DNA from: Nitrospira sp.
Lineage (GTDB): Bacteria > Nitrospirota > Nitrospiria > Nitrospirales > Nitrospiraceae
Direction: 5' to 3'
Assembly: GCA_005116965.1 (NCBI GenBank)
Contig: SWDG01000027.1
Location: 590,470 to 631,172, forward strand
Length of the DNA stretch: 40,703 nt
Shown here: piece by piece, positions 16,404 to 24,919 of the stretch
How positions within the stretch are numbered: the first letter of the stretch is position 1
How the letters are laid out: every line of letters starts with the position of its first letter
Made by a program: the position numbers and the translations under genes
Notes under the pieces: generated by a model
What the model was told of the DNA's origin: nothing
Database searches by the model: none
What the model saw: only the letters and a program-made list of their open reading frames with translations

Positions 16404-16423
16404 CCCCGCCCTTCCGGGCGGGG
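16404..16423. repeat. IS200/IS605 hairpin, right side
   Basis: Eight-base perfect stem CCCCGCCC/GGGCGGGG with a TTCC tetraloop, about 50 bases upstream of the tnpA start; similar in sequence to the left hairpin. Confidence 0.8.
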
Positions 16424-16623
16424 CATCCAAATGCGAGTTTTCGTGAACAAAGAGAGGCTATGCCTATCTTTGTGACTCCACCAACCTCAATGGGTAGTCC
16501 AGCTCAGCGTGCGACCGGAGTTTCCCAAGACCCTCCTGGAGTATAGGCAGCACTTTGGACTTCCCAGGCTTTCACGGACACCTTAGGGTGGTCGTGGGAA
16601 CAGGGGGAAGACCAATGGGTAAT

Positions 16624-17374
16624 CGATGGAAAGCGCAGCATGTCCAACTGAAATACACGTTCATCAAAGCTCATCGCCAAGAGTGTGATACGGCCATGAG
16701 TGCCGCCTCCTCGACGTGTCGCGCAGCGGATTCTATGCCTGGTTACGGAACTCGCTCTCCGATTGCGCACGGGAGGGATCAGCGGTTGCTCGGGCTGATC
16801 CGCGCAGCTTATACGGCGAGCCACAGCGTCTACGGGGCCCCACGGATCTTTCTCGATTTGCGTGAAGCGGGCGAGACTTGCAGCAAGCATCGTGTGGCTC
16901 GGATCATAAGGGCCAACAACCTGAAAACCCGATACGGTTACTGAGCACCTCGGTATATCAGAAGCCCCACATCACCCTGACGCCCAATACGCTGCAACGA
17001 GGGTTTACCGTCCCCCGACCCAACACCGCCTGGGTCACCGACCTTACCTATGTGCGCACATGGGAAGGCTGGCTCTATTTGGCCGTCGTGATGGAGCTGT
17101 AATCTCACCACATTGTCGGCTGATCCACCAAGCCCACGCTGGCTCAAGATCTCGTACTAGACGCACTCCTCATGGCTGTGCGCCGACGCAAGCCCCAGCA
17201 TGTCCTGATTCACTCCGATCAAGGGTCTCAATTTTGCAGCGATGCTTGGCGGCGCTTCTGCCGGGCACATCACCTAGAACCCAGCATGAGTCAACGGGGT
17301 AACTGCTGGGACAACGCGGTGGCTGAATCCTTTTTCAGCAGCTTGAAGAAGGAGGGGATCAAGAAGCGCATCTA
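16624..17374 (+). pseudogene. decayed IS3-family orfB transposase
   Basis: Pieces of one IS3 integrase-type transposase appear in order but in different frames: KYTFIKAHRQ, a shifted piece reading LLDVSRSGFYAWLR, then [23 protein letters not shown], a stop, [34 protein letters not shown] (first catalytic Asp), two more stops, and HSDQGSQF (second Asp) to NCWDNAVAESFFSSLKKE (Glu). The DDE triad is recognisable but interrupted at least four times, so it cannot be functional. orfA is missing. The sequence stops abruptly at KKRIY, where the IS630-related DNA begins, consistent with truncation by that insertion. Confidence 0.85.
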
Positions 17375-17422
17375 CATACTGATCAGTTCACTAAATAGTG
17401 CGTAGTATGTTATATTTGTGCC

Positions 17423-18565
17423 ATGCACAGACGAGGCGATGCCAGGACATTGGCTCCAGCGGCCCAGGCGCACATACGGCGGCTGGCCATCCAGGCCGTG
17501 CGTGCAGGTCTCAAGCAGACCGTGACGGCCACAACCTACGGGGTAAGTCTGCGTGCGGTGAACAAGTGGGTGGCGATCGACAAAGTTGACGGGCTGCGCG
17601 CCTTGAAGGTGAAGCGCCGGGGCCGACGGCCCGGACAGGGCGGACGGTTGGGCGATGCTCAAGCACAGCGCATCCGTAGTCTGATCGTGGGCAAGATGCC
17701 CGATCAGTTGAAGTTGCCGTTCTATCTCTGGACACGCGCGGCGGTCGCGAGCTTGATTGCGCGCGAGTATGGACTCGCGGTGTCGCTCGTCAGCGTGGGG
17801 CGGTACCTCCGGGCTTGGGGCTTGAGCCCGCAGAAGCCGGTGCGGCGCGCCTACGAGAGGAACGATGCAGCCATCGCGCGGTGGCTAAAGTGGGAATACC
17901 CAGCACTTGCCCGGCAGGCCAAGCGGGCGCACGCCGTCATTTATTGGGGCGACGAAATGGGGCTACGCAGTGGCCATGTGACGGGGACGAGCTATGCTCC
18001 GGTCGGACGAACCCCAGTCGTGCAGGCTACCGGCCAGCGCTTCGGGTGTAACATGATCTCGGCCATCACCAACAAGGGAGCCCTCGCCTTCATGGTGTTT
18101 CAGGGCAACTTCAAGGCCCCCGTCTTTGTGACGTTCCTGCAGCGGCTGCTCAAACAGGTCGCCGGCACAATCTATCTGATCGTGGATGGGCATCCCGTGC
18201 ATAAATCCGGAGCAGCCACGCGCTTTGCAGACAAACACAAGTCGCGGCTGCAACTGATTCGGATGCCCGGCTACTGCCCGGAGCTGAACCCCGATGAATT
18301 GCTGAACCAAGACGTCAAGACGAACGGGCTCGGCAAGAGCCGTCCGACCAACCGAACCGAACTTATGGCCATTGTGCGCCGTCATTTGCCTCGGCGCACA
18401 TCATGGCGGCGGTCACCACTAGCTACAGGTCTACCTCAACGAGTTTACCTTTCGCTTCAACCGGCACCGCACCCCGATGGCAACGTTCCCAATCCTGCTT
18501 GGACTCGGCAGCCAGTATCCACCCATAACCTACAACCAGTTGTACACTGCGGAATCAGCCGGTGA
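17423..18565 (+). pseudogene. IS630-family transposase with foreign 3' end
   Basis: Residues 1 to about 320 are an IS630/Tc1-mariner-type transposase: an N-terminal HTH (LKQTVTATTYGVSLRAVNKW), a winged linker (RRPGQGGRLGDAQ), then the DDE domain with GDEMG (first Asp), IVDGHPVH (second Asp) and YCPELNPDELLN (third acidic residue). The last 55 residues (from about RRTSWRRS onward) do not fit IS630. At the same DNA, another frame encodes the C-terminus of an IS1595-type transposase, so the gene is truncated at about 18390 and reads into foreign DNA. It may still make protein, but the lost C-terminus makes activity doubtful. Confidence 0.8.
18396..18563 (+). pseudogene. C-terminal remnant of an IS1595-family transposase
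   Basis: Read one frame off the IS630 gene, the DNA gives AHHGGGHH, a stop, then LQVYLNEFTFRFNRHRTP and PITYNQL. This follows the conserved end of IS1595 (ISXO2-like) transposases, where a THHG segment precedes HLQxYLDEFxFRFNRR and PxTYxxL. Only about 55 codons remain, with one stop. No start, catalytic triad or zinc ribbon is left. It marks the junction where the IS630 gene was cut. Confidence 0.7.
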
Positions 18566-18583
18566 GCAGAACGCAAGATGTTA

Positions 18584-19600
18584 CTACATGACGCGCAGAT
18601 TGGTTGGTGCAGGAGGAGGAACCACAGTACCACCTGAAGCCCTGATTGGTCCTATAGGTTTAGTTGCTACAACAAGATCATCGAATAAAACGTCGTATGG
18701 CGTCCCCACATCACTATAGTTCTGCAACTTGATCCAGTTGACCCCATATGTCAGGACGTCGCGCCACCGGAGACCAGGAAATCCACTTCCTGCTCCAGTC
18801 CTCCATCCACCACTCGCATCATACGTCCCAACTGGCACCCCAGGAACAAAGTTTTGAACCTGAGTGCCGTTGATCCAGATTTGCAGTTCACCGTCATGCC
18901 CAGATGCTGTTGTATTCATCTTCACTCGCATCTCTACGCACTGCCACTGCCCGACACTGAGGGGCACATTCTCGGTAACAAGGTAATTGCGACCATAATA
19001 CAGACCATTAAATGCTAAACCTTGCATCCCCACGAAGTTGTTATACGTATCAAGCCGGGTTGCGGGCTGACCACCATTGGGTGAGCCCTGCTGCTCCAAG
19101 GCTGAGATAAAGAGCCTATCACCGTTCGGGCGCACTCCCTTCAACCCGGCATCGCCCTGAGGCCAACCGGATGGCGGAAAGTAGCCGCCCATAGATCCAC
19201 CGGCATGATGCGAGACGTTCCCAAGATATTTGACATAATAGCGAAAGTAGAGCGTGTTGTAGTTCGTAGGAAGCTGCCGATAGAGCGTCCCGTTTCCCCC
19301 ACTGGGGATAAGGCGAACGGATTGCACCCCATTGCTAGCAGAGGGATGGTCCGTGGACGTGGAAATTCCGGATGGACCTCCTCCGTTAAACCGAGTACTG
19401 AAAACCGAGAGATTCGTCTCGAAATTCTCGGCGAAGATCACATCGGGATCATTCGCGATCCCCTGATCGCCAATATACTTACTGGCAATCCCAACTTGAG
19501 CCAATACATGCCCTGGAGTTAGGGGAAGCACGATTCCAAATAATAGACTTACCAGAAAATGCGACAGTGCCCAGATATATATGGTTCCAGTTGGTCTCAT
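18584..19600 (-). CDS. secreted polysaccharide-lyase-like (jelly-roll) protein
   Basis: A 338-residue protein with a signal peptide (hydrophobic 8-28, cleavage near VLA at 33-35). The mature part resembles concanavalin A-like jelly-roll domains of the polysaccharide-lyase type: VIFAENFET, NTLYFRYYVKYLGN, GQWQCVEMRVKMNT, GELQIWINGTQVQNF and a closing DVLFDDLVVATKPIGPI. Domains of this kind bind or cleave carbohydrates outside the cytoplasm; I cannot see a secure catalytic residue set, so lectin-like binding is as likely. It ends in a Pro-rich linker and APTNLRVM. It sits among insertion sequences and may be cargo of the island. Confidence 0.7.
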   Translation of the reverse strand: MRPTGTIYIWALSHFLVSLLFGIVLPLTPGHVLAQVGIASKYIGDQGIANDPDVIFAENFETNLSVFSTRFNGGGPSGISTSTDHPSASNGVQSVRLIPSGGNGTLYRQLPTNYNTLYFRYYVKYLGNVSHHAGGSMGGYFPPSGWPQGDAGLKGVRPNGDRLFISALEQQGSPNGGQPATRLDTYNNFVGMQGLAFNGLYYGRNYLVTENVPLSVGQWQCVEMRVKMNTTASGHDGELQIWINGTQVQNFVPGVPVGTYDASGGWRTGAGSGFPGLRWRDVLTYGVNWIKLQNYSDVGTPYDVLFDDLVVATKPIGPIRASGGTVVPPPAPTNLRVM

Positions 19601-19839
19601 CGTAAGTTTTTCTCCATCACCACGTACTCATGATCGTAAGATACATCTAATCTGAAAAACTCATCACGCAATAACCGTACCGGCGCTCTCACCAATAAGT
19701 TCATGTAAGTGCCTGTATTTTCAATACAAGATTAACGAATTACCTACGCTGCCCTACTGTAAGAAATCCATATGGAAGGGCAAACCCTACACTCAAATAC
19801 ACACAACAGGTTTGAATGTCTTACACAGCAGCGTTCAGT

Positions 19840-20400
19840 ATTAATCCGATTGACGTCACCCTTGGAAACGACGACAGGGGGACGGTTAAAGAAATGGTGC
19901 GCACTCCGTCGATTGTGAGCAGCGCACTCATACGGCCCACGATGCCCATCTTCACATGCGAGGCCGTCGGTCCACCAGTACACCACCTCAAACCCTGATA
20001 GCCCCCTCACTGCTTCCAGGCCTCATAATCCAGTTTCAACTGCGCAGTGAGTCGTTGAATCGCCCTCGCCTCGCAGGCCGCGTGGCGCCGACCAAAATCT
20101 CCGGTGGATAGCTCATGCCCGTACAGCTCCGGGAGCAGTGTGCCGACTTCCTGGGTCCACCGCCTGAATAACGGGAGCACTGTGCTCTCAAAACGCTCGG
20201 TTAGATCGCGAACTCTGGGATGCCTCACCGTCCCGCTCATCATTGAGAAGGTGCGTGGGTCTCCGTAGCCGTCTTAGCTTCCGCGTGGTGGATCAATCGG
20301 TGATACCAACCCACGACGTTCATGCCGGGATCGGCCGAGGAAGGTGGTCATTTTTTCTCCACGAGGCGCTATAGTAAGGCCTGCACGGTCCGCACACCCA
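19840..20400 (-). pseudogene. decayed IS256/mutator-family transposase
   Basis: Read right to left, pieces match an IS256-type transposase N-terminal half: KMTTFLGRSRHER (compare FLGRxRYERxE), a stop, DGYGDPRTFSMMSGTVRHPRVRDLTERFEST (compare GYGxPRxxxxxSGTVxVRRPRVR), then LFRRWTQEVGTLLPELYGHELSTGDF, a short deletion, LTAQLKLDYEAWKQ, then EVVYWWTDGL with the first Asp region, and in another frame VGRMSALLTIDG. Stops, a deletion and frameshifts exclude function, and the C-terminal half with the other catalytic residues is absent. The start of a 78-codon open frame at 20243 is part of this remnant, not a separate gene. An in-frame leader up to 20541 (MKTATLSVERS...) could be its N-terminus; I do not recognise that piece. 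Confidence 0.7.
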
Positions 20401-21094
20401 CAGCTCCGGCGTAGCCTCACACACGATGCTGGGCTCAATAGCCTCGGTGCTGTTCTTCTCACGCACAGGAGCGTCCCTCTTCCCCTCGGCGGTAACCGAA
20501 GTAGTAGTTGAGCGTTCAACCGAAAGGGTCGCCGTCTTCATCCTAATTTCCAGGCCTAAAAATAGTACATCGAGTTCTACTGCACATCTGAAAATGCAAT
20601 GACGTCGCAAAGCTAGATCACCCTGTCGGTCTAGGTCCTCCTGTCCATCATCAAGAAATACATATCCTTCGGCACCTCCAGTGCACAGTGCTACAGATTC
20701 TGTCGCTTACACGGTTCGAGAAAGTACCCATAAAGCAAGCCTTTGCAGGCAGCAGACACAGCGCTGACCAGAGACAAATTCACAACCAATTGAATATGTT
20801 ACAGTTTCAATCTTATACGACTGATCACTCTCCAGATTTTTACTTTTTCAGTGAAGTCGGTGCCTGGCTTGACATGGATGGATTTACCTTCATTAGGCAG
20901 ATAGGATTCGCATTGATACCTTTGAATTATCAAACATAACATAACACCAGAAGCATGGCCTGCAAATTGCTTCCACATACTTCAACCATACGAGAACTTG
21001 AACCATGACGGCCTTTGAAAAATTGTACGCCTAAAATTATTGCTCAAACGGTAAGTACTCGCTGAATACGCGAGGTCACCGAGGAGGAGAATTC
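20401..21094. other. long stretch without recognisable gene
   Basis: About 700 bases, more AT-rich than the surroundings, with only a short minus-strand frame (leader of the IS256 remnant) and an 83-codon plus-strand frame at 20688-20939 that lacks a ribosome site and looks like chance. No IS ends or tRNA are seen. The right end should hold the promoter of the secreted protein at 21095, but I find no convincing -35/-10 pair. Confidence 0.4.
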
Positions 21095-22171
21095 ATGTCT
21101 AAGCGCTATATGACAATTCACCGATTAACCGAATTCCTGGTATTGGCCGTTCTGTCGCTTGCTTGGGACGCAAACGTGCAAGCAGAAGAAAAGCGATGCA
21201 ATGAATTAGGCGCCAACTGCGTTTGCTCTGAGCCCTTCAACACAAATTCTTATACAGTCAACAACGGAGCCTGGTACAACCCTGCCGATTCTACATCCAA
21301 AGAATGCCGCTCATCAGGCGTCAACCCAGGAGGGCCGCTTGAACAGATTGGTGGAGGTACATTCTCGGCAGGCATGAATACTCCCAGTAGCGGAGAAGCG
21401 ATCAATGCGCTTCCAGTAGGGCACACAAACACCTATGTGCTCGCTGCAAATGAGGGACGGGGGTTTGGTTTCATCGGTGGCAAGATGCCATCAGGGACAC
21501 CGACGGCCCGTATGGCCGTACGTTTTTATAAATATTGGTCAACGAATTATGCCTGGGTTGGTGGGGCATGCCTTAACAGTAACAAACTCGCAGAATTTGG
21601 ATATAATGGCGCTGGGACTATGGGGCCTATTTTCACAGAAACGGCAGGTACTTGGGCATTTTATGGAGTGACCAATAATGGGGGGATCTGGAACCAGTAC
21701 AGTGAATGTTGCTCTAAAGGGCCTGGAGGCGTGCCTGGCCCCTCTTTATCGAGCATTCGCGGAAAATGGCTTCGCATCGAGATCATCCTCCACAATGCGG
21801 CACCCACAGGGGCGGCGACAAAGTGGGAGGTCTATCTCAAGAATGTCACAGATAACACCCCGGAAATAAAGATTATCGACACATCAATCGCGACGACGAT
21901 GCCTGAAGGTGGGTCAGCGAACTGGTCCTCCTCCAATGCTACGTCACTACATCCAGGCAACCTCATCAATGAAATTTCCCTTGATGGATTTCGTAACGGC
22001 ACCTGCTCTGGCTATGCCGCCGTGTCCCATTACTTAGCCGCCGCCTGGTCCACTGATGCGGGTCAGCGCATTGGCGCGGCCACTGAGATGGAAGGGGGCG
22101 GAGGTACAGGAAATATAACGCCGCCGCCACCACCTGCAAACCTGAGAGTAAGCATGTTAATGGGGCAATAA
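21095..22171 (+). CDS. secreted Cys-containing protein of unknown function
   Basis: A 358-residue protein. GAGGAGGAG lies just before the ATG, so the start is firm. The signal peptide has basic residues, then LVLAVLSLAWDANVQA with cleavage before EEKR. The mature protein is rich in Gly, Asn, Thr and Trp with scattered Cys (CNELGANCVC, CLNS, ECCS, GTCSG). Strand-like pieces ARMAVRFYKYWS, GKWLRIEIILHN, TKWEVYLKNV and SHYLAAAWSTDAGQRIGAA suggest another jelly-roll or lectin-like fold acting outside the cell. It ends in a Pro-rich linker then ANLRVSMLMGQ, similar to the tail of the 18584-19600 protein. No enzyme motif is recognised. Confidence 0.75.
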   Translation: MSKRYMTIHRLTEFLVLAVLSLAWDANVQAEEKRCNELGANCVCSEPFNTNSYTVNNGAWYNPADSTSKECRSSGVNPGGPLEQIGGGTFSAGMNTPSSGEAINALPVGHTNTYVLAANEGRGFGFIGGKMPSGTPTARMAVRFYKYWSTNYAWVGGACLNSNKLAEFGYNGAGTMGPIFTETAGTWAFYGVTNNGGIWNQYSECCSKGPGGVPGPSLSSIRGKWLRIEIILHNAAPTGAATKWEVYLKNVTDNTPEIKIIDTSIATTMPEGGSANWSSSNATSLHPGNLINEISLDGFRNGTCSGYAAVSHYLAAAWSTDAGQRIGAATEMEGGGGTGNITPPPPPANLRVSMLMGQ

Positions 22172-22190
22172 GTACTACTGCGGCACACCA

Positions 22191-22226
22191 AAGCAGGTCT
22201 CGATTCTAGCGCTACGAGGCCTGCTT
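22191..22226 (+). terminator. strong hairpin downstream of the secreted-protein gene
   Basis: AAGCAGGTCTCG pairs with CGAGGCCTGCTT (12 pairs, one a T-G wobble) around a 12-base loop, 20 bases after the stop at 22171. No T-run follows, so it may be a weak or Rho-assisted terminator or an mRNA 3' end stabiliser. Confidence 0.5.
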
Positions 22227-22533
22227 CGGCAACTCAGAGATTCATTAGAACGAGCCAGTTGTTAACTGGAGCTGATGACTTTTCGTCGGCCCTGATAGTC
22301 TAACATTGTCCAACGAACTCGTTTGGCGGTAGCGTCAAGAAGATTTTGCACTTTTATTCAGCGGTGGCACTCCCTCCCACTCAGACGACAGTCATCTCCT
22401 GAGTGCATTGCGTCCGCAATTCCATATCACAAGTAACGCTTGAACCCCAGCCTTGTAGCGCAGAGCATAAAATTCCCAGACGGCCATTCGACCTGACCCC
22501 GGTTGTCAATAGTGGACGCCATGACTTACAGCC

Positions 22534-23394
22534 TCACGCCGCCGGCTGTTGACGGGCCCACTGCTGGGCAAATGCCACTGGCGAGCGATTCCCGAGCCGG
22601 GAGTGTCGCCGCTGTCGGTTATAGAAGATCTCGATGTACTCCGAGATCTCGCGCCGAGCCTGCTCACGGGTCTCGTAGCGACGATGATGGACCAGCTCAT
22701 TTTTGAGCGTCCCCCAGAAACTCTCCATCGGGGCATTGTCATAGCAATTGCCTCGCCGACTCATAGACGGGGTCAGGCCGAACTGCCGCAATTGCGCTTG
22801 ATAGTCCTGGGCACAATATTGCGAGCCGCGATCGGAGTGGTGGATCAGTCCCGGGCGTGGGCGCTTCGCCCACACCGCCGCGCCCAGCGCCTGGCTCACC
22901 AACGCCGTCGTCATCCAGGCCCCCATGGCATATCCAACGATCTCGCAGGTGAACAGATCCTTGATGCCAGCGAGATACAACCAGCCTTCCGCAGTCGGCA
23001 CATAGGTGATGTCGGTGACCCAGGTCTCATTCGGTCGTGTGGCAACAAATGTTTGGGCCAAGACATTCTCCGCGACCGGCAGGGCGTGCGTCGAATCCGT
23101 GGTGGTTGTGAACCGGCGTACCGGTGGACAGCGCAGCCCCAGTTTCTTGCGCAGCCGCTTGATGCGGCCGATCCCGGCGGGAAAGCCGTCCTCCCGCAGT
23201 TCGGCTTGCAGCCGTTCTGGACCATATGTTTGCCGCGTGCGCACATGCGCGGCCTGGATCGCCACTTCCAGCCGCGCGTTCTCCTGTGCGCGTGTCGAGG
23301 GACGGCGTGTGCGCCAGGCATAGTATCCACTTCGAGACACCTCCAGCACCCGACACAACACACGCAGAGGATACTGGAGACGCAGCGTCCTCAT
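22534..23394 (-). CDS. IS3-family transposase OrfB (DDE integrase)
   Basis: A complete 286-residue OrfB. An N-terminal HTH_21 region (SRSGYYAW, RQTYGPERLQAEL) precedes the rve integrase core, with Asp128 (WVTDITY), Asp188 (HHSDRGSQY) and Glu224 (NCYDNAPMESFWGTLK), and the C-terminal EYIEIFYNRQRRHSRLG motif. It catalyses copy-out/paste-in transposition after being made as an OrfAB fusion. Its ATG overlaps the orfA stop (ATGA), but the A7 slippery stretch upstream would also join the frames. No lesion is visible. Confidence 0.93.
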   Translation of the reverse strand: MRTLRLQYPLRVLCRVLEVSRSGYYAWRTRRPSTRAQENARLEVAIQAAHVRTRQTYGPERLQAELREDGFPAGIGRIKRLRKKLGLRCPPVRRFTTTTDSTHALPVAENVLAQTFVATRPNETWVTDITYVPTAEGWLYLAGIKDLFTCEIVGYAMGAWMTTALVSQALGAAVWAKRPRPGLIHHSDRGSQYCAQDYQAQLRQFGLTPSMSRRGNCYDNAPMESFWGTLKNELVHHRRYETREQARREISEYIEIFYNRQRRHSRLGNRSPVAFAQQWARQQPAA

Positions 23395-23708
23395 CAGCGC
23401 GTACCGGGCAGCTGCGCCTTCGCAAAGTACGCGGTGGCTTTTTTTAAGATGTCGCGCTCCATCCGGGCCTCAGCGAGATCCCGTTTGAGCCGGGATAGCT
23501 CTGCTTCCAGCTCCGTTACGGGTCGTCGGCTCTCTCCCAGCGTGGTGAGCTGGCCCTGCCGAGCTCGACCCACCCAACGCTCGAGAGTCCTGCCCGACAT
23601 GGTGAGGCGTCGGGCTGCCTCCGGAATCGTCACCTGCTGTTCCAGGACCAACCGCACGGCCTGCTCCCGGAATTCCTTCGTATACTGCTGTCGCGGGACC
23701 TGTTCCAT
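23394..23708 (-). CDS. IS3-family transposase OrfA (HTH)
   Basis: A complete 104-residue OrfA: a HTH_Tnp_1 domain (YTKEFREQAVRLVLEQQVTIPEAARRL, GRTLERWV) then a leucine-zipper coiled coil (LEAELSRLKRDLAEARMERDIL) for oligomerisation. It binds the element's terminal repeats. Seven A residues on the minus strand (23439-23445, A AAA AAG type, within LKKAT) form the classic IS3 -1 frameshift site; slipping there enters the orfB frame without a stop, giving OrfAB. Confidence 0.93.
   Translation of the reverse strand: MEQVPRQQYTKEFREQAVRLVLEQQVTIPEAARRLTMSGRTLERWVGRARQGQLTTLGESRRPVTELEAELSRLKRDLAEARMERDILKKATAYFAKAQLPGTR
23438..23445 (-). promoter_or_regulatory. programmed -1 frameshift site of the IS3 element
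   Basis: On the minus strand, TTAAAAAAAG gives an A-AAA-AAG slippery heptamer near the end of orfA. The -1 frame after it reads SHRVLCEGAAARYALMRTL and continues into orfB without a stop. Confidence 0.7.
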
Positions 23709-23759
23709 CTCACACCTCCAGACCTCTCATTGTAGGTTGAAGGCGTCCACTTTTTCGAG

Positions 23760-24203
23760 CTTACCTCACCGCCACCTGAATCCCCTTACAGCGCCGCGCT
23801 CCGTAGGCCGCGAAGCACTGCTCCAGGTCCGTCTGCTTGCGGCCCGAGCCACCGAACCAGATTGGCCGCTGGCGCACCAGATCACTGACCACCACCCGGT
23901 ACGCATGCCCCTTGCGGATGGCGATCTCGTCCACGCCGATCGCTGTCGTGGCCAGCAGCGGGTGCCGGCGCAACTGCTCGGCCATGTACAGCTTGTCCAG
24001 GTCCTTGACCGTGGGGTGGTGCAGTCGCTCGGACTGGGCCACATCCTTGACGGTCATCTTGCGGCACAGCGCCCCGATATGTAGCGCATAACGGGCCGTG
24101 TAACGCGGATTATGAGCCAACCAGTCCAGGGACTCCATGTGCACGCCGCAGTCCGGACAGCTTACACCGACACGCTCAAACTCAAGCTCGATGCGAAAGC
24201 CGC
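23760..24203 (-). pseudogene. internal fragment of an ISL3-family transposase
   Basis: About 145 codons match the ISL3 family: zinc-finger pair CPDC, NPRYTARYALHIGALCRKMTVKDVAQ, HHPTVKDLDKLYM, then the first catalytic region IGVDEIAIRKGHAYRVVVSDL and ending KGIQVAV, where the family would continue VMDMW. Both ends are cut: on the right it is fused to an IS3 orfB fragment, on the left it abuts the intact IS3 element. The open frame runs on to 24651 only because the fused IS3 DNA happens to lack stops. Confidence 0.8.
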
Positions 24204-24605
24204 CATATCGCCGGCCCAGACCCGGTTGGGTTGCGACACTGTGAACTGGCGTTGCAGCGTGTTCGCCGCCACGGGCAAGTGGTGATTCGATTGGGTGGTG
24301 GCCCGCCATTTCTTCACGGTCTTGGCCCGGAGGCCATCGTGGCGCATCAGCCGCGCCACGCGATGCTCCCCAACCCGGTGCCCTTGCTTGCGGAGCGCCC
24401 GCCAGATGCTCGGACTGCCGTAGGTCTGGCGACTCTCCTGATGGAGCACGCGGATTGTAGCAAGCAGCGTACGATTGGCAACCGCCCGGGTGCTCTCTGG
24501 GCGTGCTCGCCAGGCATAATACCCCGCAGAAGATACAGCCAAGGCTCGGCACATCAGGCGGATCGGATCGCGACGGTCGTACTCCTGGATTACCCGGTAT
24601 CTCAT
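24204..24605 (-). pseudogene. 5' fragment of a second IS3 orfB
   Basis: The N-terminal 130 or so residues of an IS3 OrfB different from the intact one: HTH_21 region with AVSSAGYYAWRARPES, RQTYGSPSIWRALRKQG, VARLMRHDGLRAKTVKKWRATT and the start of the integrase core, FTVSQPNRVWAGD. The sequence breaks right after this first catalytic Asp (family continues ITYI) and joins the ISL3 fragment, so two of the three catalytic residues are lost. Confidence 0.85.
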
Positions 24606-24640
24606 CGGGACTCCTTCCCAAAGAACGCCGCCGCATGTTT

Positions 24641-24898
24641 TTAAAAATCACGCTCCTGCTTCAGGACGGCATTTTCTCGTCGGAGCCGAGCCAGCTCCTC
24701 CTGTTCTGCCCGCAGCGACTGCCGTGTGTGGCCGTGGCTCTCTGCCTGTTGCTGCTCGGCCCGCCAGCGGTAGAGCAGGTGGTCGGCAATGCCCAGCTCT
24801 CTGGCCACTTGCGCGACCGGTCGTGCTGAGTCTCGGACCAATCGAACTGCTTCCGTCTTAAACTCTTCCGTGTACTGCCGTCTGGTCTTGGTGCTCAT
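24641..24898 (-). pseudogene. second IS3 orfA, damaged near the frameshift site
   Basis: Starts MSTKTRRQYTEEFKTEAVRL and keeps the whole HTH (VAQVARELGIADHLLYRW) and coiled coil (EQEELARLRRENAVLKQERD). Where functional relatives read ERDILKKAAAFFAKE, this one reads ERDF then a stop, followed in frame by KHAAFFGKES. A small deletion has thus destroyed the end of orfA and the usual A-rich slippery site. Together with 24204-24605 it forms one dead IS3 copy. Confidence 0.8.
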
Positions 24899-24919
24899 AC
24901 CGTCCTCCAATTTCATCAA

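Larger units (their letters stand above)
15898..16423 (-). mobile_element. IS200/IS605-family element (tnpA only)
   Basis: A transposase gene lies between two similar hairpins: CCCCGCC-CTTCCA-GGCGGGG (15898-15917) and CCCCGCCC-TTCC-GGGCGGGG (16404-16423). Such subterminal palindromes are what Y1 transposases of this family recognise; the ends proper lie outside them and cannot be fixed by eye. No tnpB is present. Confidence 0.8.
22503..23757 (-). mobile_element. apparently intact IS3-family element
   Basis: orfA and orfB are complete and overlap; the element is bounded by the 10-base inverted repeats AGTGGACGCC (22511-22520) and GGCGTCCACT (23742-23751). Outer bases beyond the repeats match poorly, so exact ends are approximate. 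It was inserted beside, and probably into, the ISL3 fragment on its right. Confidence 0.8.

Noticed and set aside
15898-16423. Two GC-rich hairpins considered as a CRISPR-like or REP array
   Set aside because: Only two copies, placed symmetrically around a TnpA gene, so they are best explained as IS200/IS605 ends. No CRISPR array was found anywhere in the window.
19816-19998. 60-codon plus-strand frame
   Set aside because: It is antisense to the decayed IS256 transposase.
20688-20939. 83-codon plus-strand frame in the AT-rich gap
   Set aside because: No ribosome site, no recognisable motif, and composition like non-coding DNA.
22430-22500. Minus-strand fragment MAVWEFYALRYKAG resembling the start of metallo-beta-lactamase-fold lactonases
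   Set aside because: Only about 12 residues resemble the family, and no further domain follows.
22549-24084. 511-codon plus-strand open frame
   Set aside because: It is the antisense of the IS3 and ISL3 transposase sequences, whose own frames carry all family motifs; the plus-strand product is Arg/Pro-rich shadow sequence.
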